Under the pieces are notes generated by a model. It was not told the DNA's origin and searched no databases. It saw nothing but the letters and a program-made list of their open reading frames with translations. DNA of 64,000 bases from the NCBI GenBank assembly GCA_900314635.1, contig OMVY01000010.1, forward strand, positions 55,852-119,851. The letters are read 5' to 3'. The translations under genes and the position numbers were made by a program. How positions within the stretch are numbered: the stretch's first letter is position 1; each line of letters starts with the position of its first letter. The DNA is from an uncultured Methanobrevibacter sp. Its GTDB lineage: Archaea > Methanobacteriota > Methanobacteria > Methanobacteriales > Methanobacteriaceae. Below, piece after piece: positions 57,066 through 64,000 of this stretch.

Positions 57066-58076
57066 TTAATATCTTACTTTACCGATATGCCTTGTACTTC
57101 CAGGATCCTCGCCATTGAAGTGAGCCAGATAGTAAACAAACCATTCCAAAGGCACAACAAGCACAAATGGAGCGAGCAATTCATTGACATCAGCATAATC
57201 TCCAAGCTTGTATATGATTGTTTTGGCTTCAAGCTCATCTTGAGCGGTAGCAATAGCCCTTTTGGTGATTTCATCAGATTCCAAATCGGCATCAAGGAAA
57301 ATTAAAGGAACATCTTTCTCAGCCCTTTCAATAAGGCCGTGTCTGAACTCAGCAGCATACAATGGGCAGGCATGCTTGATAGCTCCTTCCATAAGCATGG
57401 TCATAGCCAGCTTATATGCAAGGCCAAAGTTCACACCGCTTCCCAGGCAATAAAAGATATCTTCATCTTTTAATTCACAAGCAAGTTTCTTATTTTCCTC
57501 TTCAGTTGTTTTTAAAAGGTCTTCTATCAAATCAGGCATTCCCGCAAGTTGTTCTAAGACCTCATCGGAGTTATCATAGTCGGATGCCTTGAATAAGATT
57601 TGATAAAGACAGGCAAGTTGAGCCATATAAGTTTTAGTTCCGAGAATAGCTGTTTCTGTATCCCCTAATGTAATAACTGGATAATCAGCCTCTTTTATCA
57701 TGCTGCTTTGAGGCTCATTGGAAATGGAGACTGTTTTAATATCATATTCTTTGGCTCTTCTTAAAGCGGCCAGTGTATCTGCAGTTTCACCTGACTGGGA
57801 TGTGGAAATGACAATGGAATTCTCACCATTGATTAATTTTTTATTATAAACAAATTCATAACCGGTAAATACTTCAATATTTAAAGTAGAAACAGATGCT
57901 AATGCATCACGAACAGAATAACAAGTAGAAATTGAACTTCCACAACCAATCAAATAGATGCTGTCCACTGATTCAATTATTTTAGAAATATTGGCCATAT
58001 TATCCAATTCAGCATCGAATGTTTTTCTAATGGCTTCAGGTTGTTCCATCATTTCATCATACATTTTATATCTCAT
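57066..58076 (-). CDS. Tandem SIS-domain sugar-phosphate isomerase (GlmS-like, no glutaminase)
   Basis: 336 residues forming two SIS domains like the isomerase half of Glm[17 protein letters not shown] (~40-55), [22 protein letters not shown] and [17 protein letters not shown] in the first; [32 protein letters not shown] in the second, and an ending [13 protein letters not shown]. The N-terminal glutamine amidotransferase domain is absent, so it may use free ammonia, act as a deaminase (NagB-II-like), or work on another amino sugar. GGTGACATT precedes the ATG. Confidence 0.82.
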   Translation of the reverse strand: MRYKMYDEMMEQPEAIRKTFDAELDNMANISKIIESVDSIYLIGCGSSISTCYSVRDALASVSTLNIEVFTGYEFVYNKKLINGENSIVISTSQSGETADTLAALRRAKEYDIKTVSISNEPQSSMIKEADYPVITLGDTETAILGTKTYMAQLACLYQILFKASDYDNSDEVLEQLAGMPDLIEDLLKTTEEENKKLACELKDEDIFYCLGSGVNFGLAYKLAMTMLMEGAIKHACPLYAAEFRHGLIERAEKDVPLIFLDADLESDEITKRAIATAQDELEAKTIIYKLGDYADVNELLAPFVLVVPLEWFVYYLAHFNGEDPGSTRHIGKVRY

Positions 58077-58488
58077 AATGTCACCTGTTTTTAATAGTTA
58101 AATTGTTTTAGATAAATATTCTTTTAGGACAATGCATTATTTTTAAAAATAATACAAGAATATCAATATTATATATTATACTATAATTTATATATTATAC
58201 TATAAAAAAGTTATTTATTTTTATCTTTTTAAGCAAATAAGTAATTTAAATTATTTAAATAGAAAATAAGATAAAAAAATAAATAATATATTTTATGAAA
58301 AATTAATAAAATGTAATTTTTAAAAAAGAATTAAGAAAAAAGTCCATGCTTAAAAAAGCATGAAAAAATAAAAACACTGTATTAAAAAAAATAAAAAGGC
58401 TATCTTAAAAAAATAAAAACACTAACTTAAAAAAATAAAAATGCTATCTTAAAAAAATTAAAAAAATAAAAATAAAAAGAATTAACCT
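58077..58488. other. Spacer with simple A-rich repeats, no gene seen
   Basis: Between ade and the SIS gene. The segment at 58375-58470 repeats TTAAAAAAATAAAAA(C/T)(A/G)CTA(T/A)CTTAA; on the minus strand these are U-tracts after ade. Otherwise AT-rich without features. Confidence 0.5.
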
Positions 58489-60396
58489 TTAAAAGGAATT
58501 AAATAAATTATCTGATAGCAAATCAATGAATTTGAATTTATTCACATCAAATAAACCCTTATCACTTATTTTAAAACTTGGAATAACCAGCAGTGACATG
58601 AATGAAAGTGTCATAAATGGAGAAGTCAATGTGCATCCCAAATGATGAGCTTCCTGTTGCAATTCAGTTAATTTGTATGAAACATATTCAAGATCCCTGT
58701 CAGACATCAATCCAGCTATCGGCAATTCAAGAATATCCTTGAAATCATCTTCTCCAGATACTACAGCAATTCCTCCCTTGTTTTCACGAATCAGATTAAC
58801 AGCATCAGCCATATCCTGTGAGTTTGTTCCAACAACAATGACATTATGAGAGTCATGAGATACAGTTGATGCAATAGCTCCTTTTTTGAGATTGAATCCC
58901 TTGATAAATCCATTGCATATATCGCCTGTACCGTAACGGTTTAAAACAGCTACTTTAATAACATCCTTGTTTAAATCGCACTGGACAACATTATCCTTAA
59001 GCAGAAGTGTTGCATGACCTTTTTTAGTGCTTATCTTACCATCAAATATCTTAATCACATTGACATTGACTGTCTGGTCCATCATGTCATTGAAAGGCAG
59101 TTCAATGAAAGTGTCAAAGTCTTCAGGACTAACTTCATCAAGGTTGAAATTATTTACCAGATTAGGGCTTTGAGGTGTGAACAAGGTTTTTCCATCTTCA
59201 GCTACAAGTTCTCCATGTACCCAGACCTTTTGAACATTCAAATCCCTTAAATTGTCGACCAATGCAAAATTAGCCACCTTGTCAATCTCTATTTCACCAC
59301 AGTTCAACCCATAATGCTCTGCAGGATTAAGAGTAACCATTTTTATTGCTTCTTTAGGATTGATCTTCAAGGAAATAGCCTTTTTAACCAAATTATCCAT
59401 ATGTCCATTGGACAAATCATTTGCATCGATGTCATCGGTTACCAGAAAATCAAAGGGACTTTCTGAAATACTCTCATCTATGGTGCTGACTTCAATATTG
59501 CCCTTCATTTCCTCTTCTATGACATGATTGATCCTATCATCGACATTTAAAAGACTATCCATGTCTTTTGCAGATGAGCCTTCTCGAACCATGATCTTCA
59601 TGCCCAGGTTCTTCTTCTCTATTGCTTCCCGGAAATCACCTGACTCATGGTCTGTTGAGATATTATAGGATGCATATTTCTTCAAGTCCTCTCCACTTAA
59701 ACATGGAGCATGGCCATCAATCGGCTTGGACAGGCCGTTGGAAATTTCCAATTTCCTGATAACTTCCTCATCTTCTCCTATGACTCCTTTAAAATTCATC
59801 ATTTCTCCTAAAGCAACAATTTCCTCACGTTTCAACAGCTCTTCAATATCTTCGCTATCTAAAGTAGCTCCGCTACCTTCAAATGAAGTGGCTGGCACAC
59901 AGGAAGGAGCTGTAAAGTAAAAATCAAAAGGAGCGTTCTTTCCATCTTCAACCATGAAATTCACTCCATCGATTCCTAGAACATTAGCTATTTCATGAGA
60001 ATCAGCAATAACTGAAGTTGTTCCATGAGGCAGAACAGCTTTAGCAAAATTAGATGGAGAAAGCTTTGAACTTTCAATGTGTATGTGTGAATCTATGAAT
60101 CCTGGAATCAATACCCCGTCATAATCCAAGTCAAGCTGACTGTCATCATCAGAGATAATAGGGATGACATCCTTGAACTTTCCATCTTCTATTGTTATTA
60201 TTGCAGGATATACCTCGCCGAACCTGACATTGAGATACTTGCAGCTTATGACCAGATCACCAGTAGGCTCTTCTCCCTCTTCAATGGTTATATCAAAGGG
60301 AATGGAACCATCTTCAATATCAAAGTCCAAATCATCATCGTCAACGGATATGATTATTTCATTTCCAGAATCATCTACAAATCTTTTTTCAACCAA
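58489..60396 (-). CDS. ade: Adenine deaminase, bacterial/archaeal AdeC type
   Basis: Converts adenine to hypoxanthine with release of ammonia. Of 635 residues, the amidohydrolase metal motif GFIDSHIHIESSKLSP is followed by HGTTSVIADSHEIANVLG, HAPCLSGEDL and ISTDHESG; the C-terminal adenine-deaminase domain has SHDSHNVIVVGTN and SPFMTLSFMSLLVIPSFKISDKGLFDV. It carries about 45 extra acidic N-terminal residues (ISVDDDDLDFDIEDGSI) before the usual start of the family. TTG at 60396 is the likely start, with GGGGTAT upstream; a start further upstream is not excluded. Tail after the usual end is ~15 residues. Confidence 0.93.
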   Translation of the reverse strand: MVEKRFVDDSGNEIIISVDDDDLDFDIEDGSIPFDITIEEGEEPTGDLVISCKYLNVRFGEVYPAIITIEDGKFKDVIPIISDDDSQLDLDYDGVLIPGFIDSHIHIESSKLSPSNFAKAVLPHGTTSVIADSHEIANVLGIDGVNFMVEDGKNAPFDFYFTAPSCVPATSFEGSGATLDSEDIEELLKREEIVALGEMMNFKGVIGEDEEVIRKLEISNGLSKPIDGHAPCLSGEDLKKYASYNISTDHESGDFREAIEKKNLGMKIMVREGSSAKDMDSLLNVDDRINHVIEEEMKGNIEVSTIDESISESPFDFLVTDDIDANDLSNGHMDNLVKKAISLKINPKEAIKMVTLNPAEHYGLNCGEIEIDKVANFALVDNLRDLNVQKVWVHGELVAEDGKTLFTPQSPNLVNNFNLDEVSPEDFDTFIELPFNDMMDQTVNVNVIKIFDGKISTKKGHATLLLKDNVVQCDLNKDVIKVAVLNRYGTGDICNGFIKGFNLKKGAIASTVSHDSHNVIVVGTNSQDMADAVNLIRENKGGIAVVSGEDDFKDILELPIAGLMSDRDLEYVSYKLTELQQEAHHLGCTLTSPFMTLSFMSLLVIPSFKISDKGLFDVNKFKFIDLLSDNLFNSF

Positions 60397-60445
60397 CTTA
60401 ATACCCCGTTTTAATTGAATAATAAATAATTAATAAGAAAAATAA

Positions 60446-60555
60446 TAGCCTGACAAAAGCCCAGCCAAGAAATTTAAAAAATAATAGCAAGACTAAAAAG
60501 TCAAGCATAATTAAAAAAATTAGCCTGACAAAAGCCAAGCCATGAAATTTAAAAA
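60446..60555. repeat. ~35-bp element present twice, 75 bp apart, upstream of ade
   Basis: TAGCCTGACAAAAGCC-AGCCA-GAAATTTAAAAA at 60446-60480 and 60521-60555, with two or three differences. It lies between the TIGR00300 gene and ade. Confidence 0.75.
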
Positions 60556-60657
60556 AAATAATTTAAAAATACAACTTAATTATGAAATAAGCCAAAAATA
60601 GCTTAATTTAAGAAAATAGCCAAATAGCTTAACTTAATAATCAAGTCTGAAATATAA

Positions 60658-61881
60658 TCAATCGTCTTCATGTAATGCATTGTATAAAACCGGCAGGAAT
60701 GCTCCTACATCAGTTACAATACCTAAAGCTTGTGCGGTTCCCCTGTCTGCCAGCTTGGTTACAGTAGACGGGTTGATGTCGACACAAATGGTTTTCACCC
60801 TTGAAGGCAGCAGGTTTCCAGTAGCAATAGAATGCAGCATGGTTGCAATCATAATCACCATGTCGATTTCCTGAGTATATTTGCGCATCAGTGTTTGGGA
60901 TTCAACAGTATCTGTAATAACATCTGGAAGAGGTCCGTCGTCTCGAATAGAGCCTGCTAATACAAATGGAACATCATTCTTCACACATTCATACATGATT
61001 CCGCTTTTCAAGGTTCCATCTTCAACAGCATCCTTAATAGATCCTGAACGATTTATTCTGTTGATTGCTCTCATATGATGTGTGTGTCCATGAGCCACAA
61101 CTTCGCCTGTTTTCACATTCACACCAAGGGAAGTTCCGAACTGGTCCACTTCAATATCGTGGGTAGCCAATGCATTTCCAGCGAAAATCACATCGATTAT
61201 GCCTTCTCTAATCAAATCTGCTATGATTCCAGTTGAGCCAGTATGGGCAATGGCAGGTCCTCCAACAAGTGCGATTTTTCCGCCTTTTGCTTTGACTTCC
61301 TTGATTTCAGACGCAATTTGATGGATAAGGTGCATTAATGGCTTTTCAGAAGAGACATCACTGTTCATGAATTCAAAGACCCCTTTCTTTCCTCTAGGTT
61401 TTGAAGGAGGGGTGATCTTGATTCCATCTCTTCCCATTACAATCAAATCGCCTGCTTTAAGATTAGCTATTGGCTTGCAAACAGCTTCACCAGTTTCCTC
61501 ATCCACAACGATTAAACAATCCATTTCAATTTCTTTAACCAGAATCCATTCTCCCTTGTAGTAAATATGGGTTACATGGTGACTGGTTGAATAAAAACCT
61601 TCAGGAGCTACTTTATCTTTTGGCGCAGGTTCTAAAATTACCTCACTAGTCTCGGCAATTGATACTCCCATTGGAGCAAGTTCGTCCAGAATACTGTCTA
61701 AAAGCTCTTCGGATTCTGCATGAATCCTTAATCTAGCATGACTGGTATCCTTCTTATGCTTTCCTATTTCAAATTCAAGCACATCAAAGTCTCCGCCTTT
61801 TTCCATGATCAAATCCATGGTATTTCCAAGGGTATGAGAATCTATGATGTGGCCTTCCAGTTTAATTTCCTTCTCTACCAT
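60658..61881 (-). CDS. TIGR00300 family protein, probable archaeal ornithine cyclodeaminase
   Basis: 407 residues. The N-terminal ~95 residues resemble the LOR/SDH bifunctional-enzyme conserved domain ([28 protein letters not shown], in pieces), followed by an NAD-binding region with [20 protein letters not shown] and [20 protein letters not shown]. Proteins of this group were described as archaeal ornithine cyclodeaminases (ornithine to proline plus ammonia), unrelated to the bacterial mu-crystallin type; I recall this from work on Methanococcus and state it with some caution. AAGGAGG precedes the ATG. It lies between agmatinase and ade on the minus strand. Confidence 0.85.
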   Translation of the reverse strand: MVEKEIKLEGHIIDSHTLGNTMDLIMEKGGDFDVLEFEIGKHKKDTSHARLRIHAESEELLDSILDELAPMGVSIAETSEVILEPAPKDKVAPEGFYSTSHHVTHIYYKGEWILVKEIEMDCLIVVDEETGEAVCKPIANLKAGDLIVMGRDGIKITPPSKPRGKKGVFEFMNSDVSSEKPLMHLIHQIASEIKEVKAKGGKIALVGGPAIAHTGSTGIIADLIREGIIDVIFAGNALATHDIEVDQFGTSLGVNVKTGEVVAHGHTHHMRAINRINRSGSIKDAVEDGTLKSGIMYECVKNDVPFVLAGSIRDDGPLPDVITDTVESQTLMRKYTQEIDMVIMIATMLHSIATGNLLPSRVKTICVDINPSTVTKLADRGTAQALGIVTDVGAFLPVLYNALHEDD

Positions 61882-62211
61882 AGATAACCTCCTTAAGTTT
61901 TTAATAATTTAATAAATTTTAATCTTATAAACTACTAAAAAAATAAGTCATTCTTGATTAATAATAAAATATTATAATACAATATTGATTAAAGTAATAT
62001 TTAAAATCTTGGATAACAAATAATTTTCTCACCCAAATGCTAAGAAATTTTAAAAAAAGACTTCACACTATCAAAAAACAAGAAAAAATATTAAAAAACA
62101 ATCAATCACACAATAAAAAAGAGAAATTAAAAAATAGTAATCACACTATCAAAAAGAGAAATTAAAAAATAGCAATCACACTATCAAAAACGACATGTGA
62201 TTATTAAAAAA
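61882..62211. other. Spacer after speB with tandem repeat, no gene seen
   Basis: The left part (61882-62090) is AT-rich upstream sequence of the TIGR00300 gene; the right part is the 35-bp repeat listed separately. Confidence 0.5.
62104..62197. repeat. 35-bp tandem repeat downstream of speB
   Basis: Copies at 62104-62138, 62139-62173 and a partial one from 62174; unit AATCACACTATCAAAAAGAG plus AAATTAAAAAATAG. It lies just past the agmatinase stop (62212). Confidence 0.85.
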
Positions 62212-63168
62212 TCATGCAAACAATGTTAAAAAGTCATAAATGATTTTTGCAGCAAGGACTGCTGTAATATCTCCCAGCTTGTCTGTTGCTACCTCAACTA
62301 AGTCAAATCCGATTATATCCACGTGAGGATTCTCATACAGAAGAGCAAATATTTTCTCAATATCACCAACGATCAAGCCTCCAGGAGTTGGATTTCCAAC
62401 AGAAGGAGCCACTGATGGATCCATCACATCCATATCAATTGAAATATAGACTTTTCCTTTCAGTGTTGCTAATTTCTGCATCAAATATCCGAATCCATCA
62501 CCATTGAAAAGGTGTTTTGTCTCGAAGCTGGTTATGTTTTCATTATTCTCTACAAAAACAGCCTCCTCAAGGGAGAAAGATCTTATGCCTATTTGAATGA
62601 GCTCTTTGGGATTTAAATCATGAACCCTTTTCATGATAGTCGCATGGGAATTCTTCTCTCCGATATACTCATCAATAATGTCCCGGTGGGCATCCAGATG
62701 GATAATTGTAATGTCGGACAAGTCTCCCTCAGGCTCTCTGTTCGCCAATGCCTTGATTGATCCTATGCTTATGCTGTGTTCTCCACCAATCAATATTGGC
62801 TTGATGTTTGCATCAATCAGCTCCCCTGCAGCATCTTCAACAAATCCACAGGTTCTTTCGCAGTTTCCATGAACAATGTTTAAATCGCCGCAATCGAAGA
62901 ATTCGCCGTCAAGTGACCTGCCAAATCGGGAATTGAAATTTTCAAAGCCGAATGAAGCTTCCCTGATTACAGTAGGTCCATATCTTGAACCATTATGATA
63001 TGAGCAGGTGCTGTCGAAAGGAACTCCTATTATTCCCCATTTTTTGGATTTTAAAAAGTCTATTGGGGAGTTGGATTCATCATTTTGAATCTGAGCCCTC
63101 AAATCATCCAGATCAATATCTTCACTTGCAAATGCAAATTTTCCAGGTTGAAAAGTATTGAAAAGCAT
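62212..63168 (-). CDS. speB: Agmatinase
   Basis: Hydrolyses agmatine to putrescine and urea using two Mn ions. The 318 residues (ureohydrolase fold) show GVPFDSTCSYHNGSRYGP, LIGGEHSISIGS, HLDAHRDIID and ISIDMDVMDPSVAPSVGNPTP (in pieces), i.e. all metal-ligand motifs. ACTAGTGAT precedes the ATG. It is 142 bases downstream of aIF5A on the same strand; putrescine is the precursor of the spermidine that modifies aIF5A. Confidence 0.96.
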   Translation of the reverse strand: MLFNTFQPGKFAFASEDIDLDDLRAQIQNDESNSPIDFLKSKKWGIIGVPFDSTCSYHNGSRYGPTVIREASFGFENFNSRFGRSLDGEFFDCGDLNIVHGNCERTCGFVEDAAGELIDANIKPILIGGEHSISIGSIKALANREPEGDLSDITIIHLDAHRDIIDEYIGEKNSHATIMKRVHDLNPKELIQIGIRSFSLEEAVFVENNENITSFETKHLFNGDGFGYLMQKLATLKGKVYISIDMDVMDPSVAPSVGNPTPGGLIVGDIEKIFALLYENPHVDIIGFDLVEVATDKLGDITAVLAAKIIYDFLTLFA

Positions 63169-63261
63169 TGAATCACTAGTAAATTTTTTAAAAAATAATC
63201 TTATTTATAAAGACTTATATAAAAATAAAAAAAGTTTTTGAGAAAGTAAAATAAATAAATT

Positions 63262-63282
63262 AGTGATTTTTAAAAAATCACT
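63262..63282 (-). other. Perfect 21-base palindrome after the aIF5A gene
   Basis: AGTGATTTTT-a-AAAAATCACT, 28 bases past the aIF5A stop. It could be a terminator or processing hairpin between aIF5A and speB; no long T-run follows. Confidence 0.45.
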
Positions 63283-63310
63283 GAAAAATAAGATAAAACA
63301 ACTAAAAAGA

Positions 63311-63718
63311 TTATACTTTTTTAGTTCTCATGATTTTCATGTTGCCCATTGCAACGATGTATTCTACACCTAAATCGGTACCTACAGCACCACGAATGTC
63401 ATCTGCAAATTCATCAGGGATAGCGAGCTCCATGGTTTCGTAAGTTTCAAGGTCCATGATTTGAACTTGGTCGCCCATGATAGCTAAAATCTGACCGATT
63501 CTTTTGTCGAGAATTGGTACTTCAACTTTAGTATCTACAGGTTTTACCAGGCTTCTTTTTTGTCCATCGAAAATTCCAACAGCTTCTAATCTTGCTTTTG
63601 CAGCTCCGTGCTTACCCGGAGATGATGTAGTTAAACTAGTTACTTTGGAAGCTTCACCATCTAATACAATGTATTTTCCTACTTTTACAGTTTTAAGCTC
63701 TACAACTTTTGTTGACAT
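63311..63718 (-). CDS. eif5A: Translation initiation factor aIF5A
   Basis: Archaeal homolog of eIF5A, which binds the ribosomal E site and relieves stalling, for example at polyproline. The 135 residues contain the hypusine loop [12 protein letters not shown], with K36 as the modified lysine, and an OB-fold C-terminal domain ([23 protein letters not shown]). TGAGGT precedes the ATG. A box A (TTTATATAAT-type, minus, near 63884-63895) is ~165 bases upstream, which would mean a long leader. It precedes speB. Confidence 0.97.
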   Translation of the reverse strand: MSTKVVELKTVKVGKYIVLDGEASKVTSLTTSSPGKHGAAKARLEAVGIFDGQKRSLVKPVDTKVEVPILDKRIGQILAIMGDQVQIMDLETYETMELAIPDEFADDIRGAVGTDLGVEYIVAMGNMKIMRTKKV

Positions 63719-63902
63719 TAAAATAACCTCACAATAAATATAAATAATAATTTCACTTAAATTAAAGTCTTAACTAATTTAAGGACTTAAGAAGATTTAT
63801 TTTTGTTAAATCCATGCTAAATAATCTTAAGGTTTAATCAATAATCTAGAAAATTAGATTAATATTATATTACTTTAATTTATTATATAAACTTTCGTAT
63901 GA

Positions 63903-63929
63903 GGGACTGTCACAAATTTGAGTGATTTT
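63903..63929. mobile_element. Possible terminal inverted repeat of an insertion sequence
   Basis: GGGACTGTCACAAATTTGAG begins abruptly after the AT-rich aIF5A upstream region and resembles the GAGACTGTC-type ends of insertion sequences. The reading frame beside it ends just inside. The other end lies outside the window, so the call cannot be confirmed here. Confidence 0.35.
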
Positions 63930-63998
63930 TTAACAAACCATTTTCCTATCCCAAAATCTTAATTTAAGACCAAAACGTGCCAATACTCCATTAAAAGT
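63930..63998 (-). pseudogene. C-terminal end of a possible transposase (cut by window edge)
   Basis: On the minus strand a frame enters from the right edge and ends in TFNGVLARFGLKLRFWDR then KMVC and a TAA stop at 63930-63932. The basic, aromatic-rich tail and the adjacent IS-like terminus suggest a transposase end. It is only 22 residues, so the family and whether the gene is intact cannot be judged; listed as a fragment, not as proven broken. Confidence 0.3.
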
Positions 63999-64000
63999 TC

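Overview
The window is strongly AT-rich chromosomal DNA from a methanogenic euryarchaeon of the order Methanobacteriales, most likely a Methanobrevibacter-like species. The assignment rests on gene content. There are genes for methanofuran (mfnD, mfnF), tetrahydromethanopterin (beta-RFAP synthase) and coenzyme B (homoaconitase small subunit) synthesis. There are archaeal lipid genes (tetraether synthase Tes, CDP-archaeol synthase), a single-fold archaeal histone, Hel308, archaeal aIF5A, S17e and GHMP-type shikimate kinase. Many genes have GGTGAT/GGAGG ribosome sites close to the start, and TTTATATA box A elements occur upstream. Nearly all the DNA looks like core chromosome. The right edge may just enter an insertion sequence.

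Layout. 1-3.1 kb: a cyclase/DUF3781 fusion cut by the left edge, then a 655-residue coiled-coil protein on the minus strand. 3.6-9.1 kb (minus): an amino-acid cluster read chorismate mutase, S17e, aspartokinase, dapA, dapB, asd, making lysine precursors and feeding aromatics. 9.3-18.9 kb: SplB-like radical SAM protein, archaeal shikimate kinase, thioredoxin, moaC, Hel308, DUF2098, PRC-barrel protein, Elp3, deoC. 19.1-24.6 kb (minus): tRNA-Val and tRNA-Phe, histone, tRNA methylthiotransferase, a zinc-finger protein, homoaconitase small subunit, beta-RFAP synthase. 25.0-32.3 kb (minus): a lipid and methanofuran cluster (wecB, mfnD, mfnF, a membrane-anchored peptidase-like protein, carS, tes). 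32.6-43.5 kb: Mn-type pyrophosphatase, a zinc-ribbon/TPR protein, truA, a methyltransferase, a MATE exporter, a three-gene TelA module, and NudC. 43.7-55.4 kb (mostly plus): hisA, ribL, argC, flavodoxin, secF-secD, a GMC oxidoreductase with a ferredoxin-type motif, pyrI (minus), TldD, AMMECR1 protein, Nog1 GTPase. 55.9-63.7 kb (minus): an unusual small heat-shock protein, a SIS-domain sugar isomerase, adenine deaminase, a TIGR00300 (ornithine cyclodeaminase-type) protein, agmatinase and aIF5A. The last three link arginine/ornithine metabolism to the polyamine used for hypusination.

The most unusual things seen are: (1) a recurrent pattern in which the 3' end of a gene, including its stop codon, is tandemly duplicated into the downstream spacer (cyclase, aroK, mfnD, ribL and the membrane gene of the TelA module); (2) the TelA module, whose two partner proteins share a roughly 122-residue C-terminal domain, one copy behind a zinc ribbon and one behind a duplicated membrane module; (3) a DtxR/IdeR-type 18-bp palindrome plus a TATA box in a 648-bp spacer with no gene downstream; (4) a small heat-shock protein with a long charged, LEA-like N-terminal arm. 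No CRISPR array, rRNA or prophage was seen. All functional calls come from reading motifs in the translated sequence; no database search was run.
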